Assembly: GCA_030847615.1 (NCBI GenBank)
Contig: JAUMIR010000004.1
Coordinates: 232,976,501-233,040,500, forward strand
Reading direction: 5' to 3'
DNA length: 64,000 bases
Source of the DNA: Gambelia wislizenii
Taxonomy: Eukaryota > Chordata > Lepidosauria > Squamata > Crotaphytidae
The notes beneath the pieces are model-generated. The model was not told the origin of the DNA, ran no database searches, and was given only the letters and a program-made list of their open reading frames with translations. The position numbers and the translations under genes were made by a program. Of this stretch, positions 56,471 to 64,000 are shown piece after piece (position 1 is the stretch's first letter; every line of letters starts with the position of its first letter).

Positions 56471-58849
56471 ATCTGATCCACGCAACCTGCTTTCAGCTGG
56501 GCATCCTCTGTGCTTGGTGCCTTTGGGTGTGCCAAATCTCCTTTGTCTTTAAGAGACGGCAAAATTTCATCTTAGTAAGAGAGTGAAACCCTATTAAGAA
56601 TTTTAGTTTAATTTCTTGAAGCTATTGCTTGCCTTCTGTGCCCATACATTTGGCTTTCCAAATTCTTCATCTGTTAAGTACAGAGAAATGTCAAAACAGG
56701 CTGGGCTTCCTCTTCTACATGTCTGGCAGTTTGAATGTGCAGAAAAACAGCCCATTCATTAGAACAGGTAAAGGGGTAGGCTACTTCCACTTTAGAGAAG
56801 CTTGTAGTAGATTTCTTCCTAGCAAAGAAATAAAATCTCAGGAAAGCTGCTTTGATTAAGAGCTTGGTGTGAAGTGCTATGGGTAACTTCAGACTTTATG
56901 CTATTGATTGGCTCCCATGCTTATTCACTTATGCCTGAAGTGACCTTACCAAGCTGATTTTATGTGGCATGGCAGAATATGAATGTTTAATTACTCTCCT
57001 TTTCACAAACGTTCTGGCTATGTTTGAACCTCTGCGCATTTGTCTTTTAAATTATACATTTCCATCATCGTTATATTTCTCTGCCATGTTGCTGCAATTA
57101 GGATTGTATTTCTACTTCTGTGATAGGACTTCTTACAGTAACTTGCTATACTGGACCTTATTTTTGTACTGGACACTCTCCCACCCACCACCCCATTCTT
57201 TGAAGAGGGCTCAGGATTAAGCTAGGGTGCATTAGCTTAGCCTGTGGATATCCCCAATGCCTTGTTGTACAACAAGTACCACTAAAGTAAAATTACTACT
57301 ATTTCCCTTTTTTCTGGAATACTTTGTACAAATTCTGTTCTAATGTCAATGTCCAAAAAAACAGTCATGATGCTCGGGCTGCAAAAGCGTTAGACAATTC
57401 AGCAGGCTTGTGTGTAAAAGCACTACTTTTACTTCTGACATTTAAAAAATCAGGAGTACTTATCTTTGAACTTACGTGAGTTTCACATTACAAGGCATTT
57501 AGGGGAAGGAACAAATACTGTTTTAAGATTTACACCATTTACCATATCTTGACTAACATCAGTTGATCCCAGTGGGATCACCACTGCCAGCTGCATAGGT
57601 GGGGAAACCAGATGTGTGGGTATTTCCTGTGGCACCTCAGCACAGTGCTTTGTTATGTGAAAAGATCCCGTGTCCTCTGTCCACATGGGTGCATCATTCT
57701 CCTGGCCACAGGGAAGTGGCTCACATATAGGCAGCTCGTGCATATCTGGGAGAACATCTAAAGAGCACCTCAGTGATCAGAGAACCATATGCTTTAGCAC
57801 ATTGCAAATCTTTTTCCATGGAAAGAAACATTTAAATGGTGATTATACCAGAGTTTGGATGTAAGTAAATTTTAAATGCATCTCTTTATTGAATGTATGG
57901 AATATTTCAATAGAACTCATTTTGATTATCAGTTGCATTTTTTAAAAAATAAACCAATTATGCACATGTTCACTCTTTGCAGTTGCTCTTTTCAAATGTA
58001 AGAGGGGGAGGAAGTGCCTTTTGTTGACAGCTTCAGTTAGTATGTCACTAGAAATCGTAATTTGTGTTACCATCCTACAGAGTGGTGGGCAAGGGAGCAA
58101 ATGTGTGTGTTGGAGTGTGAAAAGACACTTGCACACATGCACACACACCAGAACTTCCAAAAGTCATTGTCTGATTTCCTAATGTGGGAAAATGTGATGG
58201 GTGCTTTTTATTGCAACTTTATTTTTATTTTTAAAAAGCCTTTATTTATTGACTCTCAGGCTGCCAGGTAATGTACAGCAGATAATCCTAACTATCAGGG
58301 TTGACTCTGTAGCAGTTTTAGAGGGTTACAACAGTCCTATTCAGCAACTTAGTAAGCACCCTGACTCAGCAGTTGAAGAAGAAAGTGAATATAGCATATG
58401 TCCCTTACGTCTGCAATTGCTCTCCTCGAGCAACAAGCCTGAACAGGAGAACTGTTGCTATGTATGGAGGCTCTGCAATTGGGAATCCTGATCCCCCGCC
58501 ACGCAGATGTTCCCAGTTGTGTGGAAGGCTTCCACATGTAGCAAAAGCTGTCTTGTTCAGGCTCATCACTCTCACATGGGGGTGGGGACAACAAAGCCAG
58601 AGATGGAGAGAGTAGAACTAGAATGTTTTTCTCTTTTGCATGTTGATTCAGCATCCTTACTGAACTCCTAAATAAGGTTGATAACATTCTCATGTTCTAA
58701 ATAGCATCATCTCCTTTACATTCTAATACACACCTTTACAAGCGGTCCATCAGAATTATTGTTTAATTGTTTAATGGATGTTTTGCCAATTAAGCCAACT
58801 GACTTGTCCAGGGCTTATTTTCTAGTGAAGCAGACCTGATCAAGCCTTT

Positions 58850-58880
58850 GCAAATAAATAAATAAATAAATAAATACATA
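58850..58880. repeat. (AAAT)n microsatellite
   Basis: 'aaataaataaataaataaat' run, a common residue of LINE or SINE tails; no body recognised upstream. Confidence 0.9.
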
Positions 58881-59127
58881 AATTCAAACGCACCAGCTGT
58901 GATCGTACATTGAGGGTTGCATAAATCTCAGCACACAGCTATCTATTGCTACATAGCCCTTGTGCTGAATGGCATCTTTATACAACCAAGTGTGCATCCA
59001 CATCAACACCCCATGTGGAAACTCTGCTTCCACAACCCTGAACTGAATACAGATGTTCCACATGGAATAAAAATATCAGAATGTAGGGGAACATATGAAG
59101 CCTGATGAAGAGATCAACATCCTGTTC

Positions 59128-59263
59128 ACTGGGAATCATGTGGCCCTCCAGCTACTGTTGGACTACGATTCCCAGTTATGACCCACCTTTAACTATACAG
59201 GCTATGGGTAATGAGAGTTGTAGTGTAACCAAACCCATAGGGCCACCCAGTTGCCATCCCTGA
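59128..59263. mobile_element. hAT-like palindromic element
   Basis: 'tgtggccctccagctactgt' and 'tggactacgattcccag' at the left pair loosely with 'ggtaatgagagttgtagtgt' and 'agggccacccagttgccatc' at the right; it ends near 'ccctg'. Same type as 31700-31836. Confidence 0.6.
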
Positions 59264-59444
59264 TCTGGATGAATGTTTTGCTTTAATGCAGCAAGCATGC
59301 TCTTATGTTCTCTCAAGGGAGCTGTTATCATTTTTGAGCATCTGTATGAAATAAGCAGGGTTATACATTTATACAAATAAATATTGGGGTTTAATCCAGT
59401 GTTAGTCCTATCTAGTTAATTGTGACTAACAGGTTCCACTCATC

Positions 59445-60325
59445 AAACTCTTATCAAGTTTGCAGATGACACCAAATTAGGAGGGGTAGCTAATACCCCA
59501 GAGGACAGATACAGAATTCAAAATGACCTTAACAGATTAGAAAGCTGGGCCAAAACTAACAAAATTAATTTCAACAGGGGAAAATGTAGGATACTACACT
59601 TGGGCAGTTAAAATGAAATACACAGATGTAGGATAGGTGACACATGGCTTGAGGGCAGTACATGCGAAAGGGATTTAGGAGTCTTAGTGGACCACAAGCT
59701 GAGCATGAGTCAGTAGTGTGATGCGGCAGCCAGAAAACACAATGTAATTCTAGGCTGCATCAATAGGAACATAGTGTCTAGATCGAGGGAAGTAATAGCG
59801 CCACTCTATTCTGCTTTGGTCAGGCCTCACCTTGAATACTATGTCCAGTTCTGGGCACCACAATTCAAGAAGGATAGTGACAAGCTAGAACGTGTCCAGA
59901 GGAGGGTGACCAAAATGGTGGGAGGTCTGGAAGCCATGCCCAATGAGGAGCAGTTTAGGGAGCCATGTATGTTTAGCTTGGTTAAGAGATGATATGGTAG
60001 CCATGTTTAAATATTTGAAGGGATGTCATATGGAGGATGGAGCAAGCTTGTTTTCTGCTTCTCCAGAGATTGGACACAGAGCAATGGGTTCAAATTACAG
60101 GAAAAGAGATTCCACCTAAACATTAGGAAGAACTTCCTGATGGTATGAGCTGTTCAGCAGTGGAATGCATTGCCTTGGAGTGTGGTGGACTCTCCTCCTT
60201 TTGAGGTTTTTAAGCAGAGGCTGGATGGGCATCTGTTGGGACTGCTTGGATTGGGTATACCTGCATGGCAGGGGGTTGGACTAGATGGCCTGTGTGGTCT
60301 CTTCCAACACTATGATTCTATTTAA
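59445..60325 (+). mobile_element. CR1 LINE, 5'-truncated
   Basis: The first part reads IKFADDTKLGGVANTPEDRY, the RT catalytic block, followed by NDLNRLESWAKTNKINFNRG. Then come [20 protein letters not shown] and [20 protein letters not shown] as in the copy at 47603-48271. The 3' end is 'gttggactagatggcctgtg', 'tggtctcttccaacactatg', 'attctat'. Stops and frameshifts are present. Longer than the other CR1 copies here. Confidence 0.92.
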
Positions 60326-61907
60326 ACAGGCCTATTCTAAATAGGACTAACATTGAATTTAATCCGTACTTCATGACCATTGTGTTCATGACCATTGACA
60401 GAAGAAAGGCATACTTGACGCCTATTGAAATCAAGGAGTCTTTGGCACGACTAATACTGGGGCGAATGGGGCCTTGGATTGATTAGAAACACTTCTAAGA
60501 TTTTTTTATACAGTCTTTTTTACAGGAAAGTCAGCAGATGTTTTAATTTTAGTATAAAATCTTCACTAGCATCTCTGTAACAAATGTATGAATATGCATT
60601 TCCTTTAAAAGGAGAAGAGGGCTTCTGCTACACTGCATGGAGCATATCCCCAGCAGTTCTAAGCCTGGTTTCATCTGTTAAATCCTTCTCTGCAGCCAAG
60701 AACTAGAATCCCTTTACAGCCTCTGGCAAATTCACTTGATGCTGCAGTTTGAAGTCTGAGCCAAACTTCTGTCCTATGTATGATGGCATGCTCTCCAAAA
60801 AGTTGGTGGGATGAGGATTCAAATGGCCCAGTACAAAGTCAGCTTGCAAAGTAGCATGGCTGGCTGTTTCTCTTCCCTTGGTTTTCAACAGTGTTGCTTT
60901 AATCCAGCCAACATGTTTTGGATATAAAACAGGCAAATGACATTTCCTTTATCTAGAACACTTAATGCAATGGAGCCAGTGCTGCTTGTACTATTCGCCA
61001 TTATCTAAGCCCCCCTGTGGCGTAGTAGTGCATGGATTAAGGTGGCAGCTGCTGTTATTATGCTATAAAAATTAAAACATATTAAATTCCTGCAACAGCA
61101 AGTATGCTGTTGAAGAACAAAGATAACCATAACTGACATTTCTTGAACCTGGGAGGTGGGGAGCGCCTTCAAAATGTAAAAGCAAGGAAAACATCCCACT
61201 CCAGGACATATTCTGCATTAACTGACTTTTAAGAAGGGATTGCATGTATACACGGGGTTAACAAAGGGTAATTGTAGCAAATTTGTTCTGAAAAAGGTAA
61301 GAAACACTGGGCTGTGGCAGCAATAATGTCAATCATTCCCTCTGGGAGAGTCAAGTTAGTGTTACTCCAAGTGATCAAAGACGTAGCCATCATGCCAAAA
61401 ATGGAGAGTGGGAGTTGACAATACTTGATGACAAGCATTAATTGTAGCATATACTGTAGCTTTAGCATGAATATGTTATGTGCAATGTCATGTTCTCCTG
61501 TGCTAATCATGTTAGCAGGAATTATCAGGACCCCTATGTAGACTGGAGGTTACCAGAGCTCTGATCCAGAGCCTCAGAAAATACTGAGCCAGGATCCTCT
61601 TGGGGTGCTACATCTGCATAACTCCTGGTTATATCAGGAATTGCATTGTTTAGAGATTTGCATTAAGAGGCATCCAATACCCACTTACACAAGGTGTTTC
61701 TCGATTCACCCATACCACAGTGCATGGGCATAGTTCCACTCCCCATCCAATGATCAGATTGTCCTCGTGGAATGACTTCTGGAATGGCTGGGAAGCCACC
61801 AGCCACGCATTGCATTTGATCTGCCAGCATTTAACATGATTTCAGGCAATGTATGGAGTATCATTACTGCTGAACAAGAAGATGAGACAGACCATAATGA
61901 GTAAGAC

Positions 61908-62150
61908 TGGAGAGTCCAGCAGTGTAGTTGTTAAGACTGTTGCCCTAAGACTTGGGAGATCCAAGTTTAAACCCCCACTGAGACGTGAAACTCAGACTTT
62001 GAGTCAGTCAATCTCTTTTATTCACCTATCTCCCAGGATTGTTGTGATAATAAACTGAAGAGGAGGGGAGCCTTGTATGCTACCTTGAGCCCACTGGAGG
62101 TGGGGTAAAAAAATATAATAAGGCTGGATATAAATGGAATAAGTATTAAA
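61908..62150 (+). mobile_element. tRNA-derived SINE (squamate type, 'ggttgttgtgaggat' tail group)
   Basis: Head 'gtccagcagtgtagttgtta' and 'agacttgggagatccaagtt' (B box 'gatccaagttt' degraded). Tail 'ctcccaggattgttgtgata' and 'ccttgagcccactggaggtg' with 'gggtaaaaaaatataataa'. Confidence 0.7.
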
Positions 62151-62251
62151 AATAGTGGCCAAGATCCTACATCACAGATGTAATTACAAATATGTAACTA
62201 CTATATATTATCTCCTGGCACAAATCCTCAGATCTACCTTTAACAGTCAGT

Positions 62252-62476
62252 AGCCACACTGAATGATGGAGGTACGTTCTGCTGGCAACTGGGGTGCAAC
62301 AGGATGACGCTTCCATCCTCTTCCCACCAGTGATCTGCGGTGGGATGATCTGCAGTGGGCTGCTACTTCTGATTATTGCACCACAGATTGCTGGTGGGAA
62401 ACAGCTGGAAATGTCATCCTGTAGCACCCCAGTCACCAGCAGAACAGATGTCCATTGCTCAGTGCAGGTGCTGGCT
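62252..62476. repeat. Long imperfect palindrome, about 91-98 bp arms
   Basis: The left arm 62252-62342 contains 'ttctgctggcaactggggtg' and 'caacaggatgac'. The right arm 62379-62476 contains the inverse 'gtcatcctgtagcaccccag' and 'tcaccagcagaa'. Spacer 36 bp. Pairing is roughly four in five and may continue outward ('cctggcacaaat' at 62213 against 'aattgtgcca' at 62513), giving an element near 390 bp. Confidence 0.85.
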
Positions 62477-63334
62477 ATTAAGATAGGTTTGTAGAGCATT
62501 TGCGATTGTGGCAATTGTGCCATGATTGTAAACAGGAATACCAAACAGTTACAAATAAGTAAGCAGTTTACGCATCTGTAACAGCTCAACGGGATGCCAG
62601 CCAGTGTGCCTACTATGTTAGCTGAGTCCAGTCATGTGGAATACATGCAAACACTTAGAAGCAGGAATTGTGGTTTCTGCTGTGGCATAAACTTGGCCAA
62701 AATGATCCTAGGGAGAAGTATATAGAACTAATTTGTATAGGGTTGTTACATACACATTGCCCCCCTGCCAAAAGAGGACACGGCTTTGCACACTTACGTT
62801 AACTAACTTGTATAGATTCAAATTCATAACTGACTATAATTTAAAAAGAAATACAGTTCACAAGATGGTGACCAGGTGACTTGTGTTCCTGTTTAATTTC
62901 CTATCCAGGTGCTCACTGTGGATGGGCCTCTAACTCCAGCTGACCTTTGCCAGCATAAACCTTCAAATGGAAGATGCTTTCAAAGAGGAGACTGTCTTCT
63001 GTGAAGGCAGACACAATGCCCATCAGGGTTATGCCCATAATGTACTTAGCCAGAAATTAATGCTGTCTTCATTGTTAGTTGCAGTCATGAAGATGCTTCC
63101 TCACATCCACCATAAACTCATGAATACTGCAACCACCTCAGCGAGGTGCTTCATGTTGAGGCATCTTACCTTTTCTGTGATGAAATTCTGGATTAATCAG
63201 GTTACAAAACACACATACATAACAACATTATCCTTTATTTTCCAAATTGCAGAGGAAGCATCATATTGCTACTTCTAAAATGGGACAGAGGAATGGGGAA
63301 TGTTGAGTATGGTATAAGACTACAACTATCAGCA

Positions 63335-63390
63335 TATAGTGAGGGACTATTGGGAATTTCAGTTCAACATCTGGAGGGCAGGTTGCATAC
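63335..63390. mobile_element. hAT-like palindromic element remnant
   Basis: 'gactattgggaatttcagtt' and 'caacatctggagggcaggtt' match the right half of the element type at 31700-31836. Confidence 0.5.
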
Positions 63391-64000
63391 ATCAACAATA
63401 ATTCTGTATGTGAAAGGTTGTCTTTCATATGTCAAGCTCTCATACACATTAAATGAAAGCAGCTACATTTCTGGAGGCAGCACATGCAAAAGAAATAGGG
63501 AGTTTTGTTCATGTCCAACATAAAAAGGATTTAATAAGAACAAAAAGGAGATTTGGATTCTGTGTCTCAAGAGAACTTTATTTTCCATATTTTTATTGTC
63601 AAATGTTTTGGAACAAGTAGTAAGAAGAAACAGGAAACAGCAGTTAAAAGCTTTATTTAAAATAATCTGGTTATCCTTATATGATAGCAGCATTGTTTAA
63701 ATGCAGCTATTTTGTCAGTACTCCCCACCCCAGAATGGCCACTTCTTCATGATCTTGCAGGTCAGAAATCAATGTGGACGTCAGCCTAACCACCCTTCTC
63801 TTCCATGAGGACCCTCTTGTCTCAGGTGGTAGCCCTCTTAATCTCTGCTCAGATCTGAAGCACTTATTTTTATTAGGATAGTGGGAATGGGGGCTGACCA
63901 CAACTAGTTGTGATGAATGCCTGTCTCACTTTAGGAAGGACATTGCTGGAAGATATTGCACAATTCTGGCTCCTCCTCTGTGGTTCTCATTGCCCTGAGG

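Larger units (their letters stand above)
56471..64000. other. 3' flank of SLC66A2, no gene recognised
   Basis: Apart from a CR1, SINEs, a hAT-like remnant and a palindrome listed separately, I recognise no exon here. Short open frames at 57483-57743 and 60703-60936 (minus strand) have no motif I know and no splice context I could confirm. In human the neighbour beyond the SLC66A2 3' end is KCNG2, convergent; none of its channel motifs is visible here. Confidence 0.6.

Noticed and set aside
57483..57743. Minus-strand open frame of 86 codons downstream of SLC66A2
   Set aside because: No recognisable motif, no confirmed splice sites, and length within chance expectation. Not matched to KCNG2 channel motifs.
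60703..60936. Minus-strand open frame of 77 codons
   Set aside because: No known domain and no splice or promoter context that I could support.
62167..62589. Minus-strand open frame of 140 codons, Cys-rich start
   Set aside because: Covers a long palindrome; the two halves of the protein mirror the inverted arms.

Overview
This window looks like nuclear DNA of a squamate reptile, most likely a lizard. The AT-rich non-coding sequence is densely packed with CR1 and L2-type LINEs, L1, several tRNA-derived squamate-type SINEs, a 5S rRNA-derived SINE, DIRS-type tyrosine-recombinase retrotransposons, a mariner, and many small Tigger-like and hAT-like non-autonomous DNA transposons. The assignment rests on repeat types and on one vertebrate gene. 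No database was searched.

The only host gene I can support is SLC66A2 (formerly PQLC1), on the + strand. Two coding exons are visible. An internal exon (19044-19260) carries the second PQ-loop segment. The last coding exon (54410-54617) ends in the conserved C-terminus. Splice sites and codon phases agree (phase 1 entry, phase 2 junction). A 35.1 kb intron separates them, and 1-19043 is the preceding intron. Everything after 54617 is 3' UTR of unknown length plus intergenic flank.

The intron before the first exon holds a nearly complete 6.6 kb DIRS element (9148-15729). It has inverted terminal repeats, an internal complementary region, gag, RT/RNase H/methyltransferase-like and tyrosine recombinase regions. 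All coding regions carry stops or frameshifts. A 346 bp TA-flanked element sits inside its gag. The 35 kb intron holds a second, deleted DIRS copy in reverse orientation (22362-25852). That copy carries a longer member of the same TA-flanked family, whose centre has expanded into sixteen 63 bp GC-rich units. Because 63 is divisible by 3, long open frames appear there on both strands; they are not genes. The same intron also holds an L2-like LINE, a 5'-truncated L1 with a 16 bp target duplication, a dead full-length mariner, a CR1 3' end and a solo LTR with a 5 bp target duplication. The 3' flank holds another CR1, SINEs and a long palindrome.

A recurring theme is inverted-repeat (fold-back) DNA at 7182-7404, 7688-7770, 26691-26968, 31700-31836, 50671-50784 and 62252-62476. 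I see no rRNA gene, functional tRNA gene, CRISPR array or prokaryotic feature. I found no convincing new cellular system. The most unusual structures are the nested DIRS/TA-element composites and the CpG-rich hairpin minisatellite.
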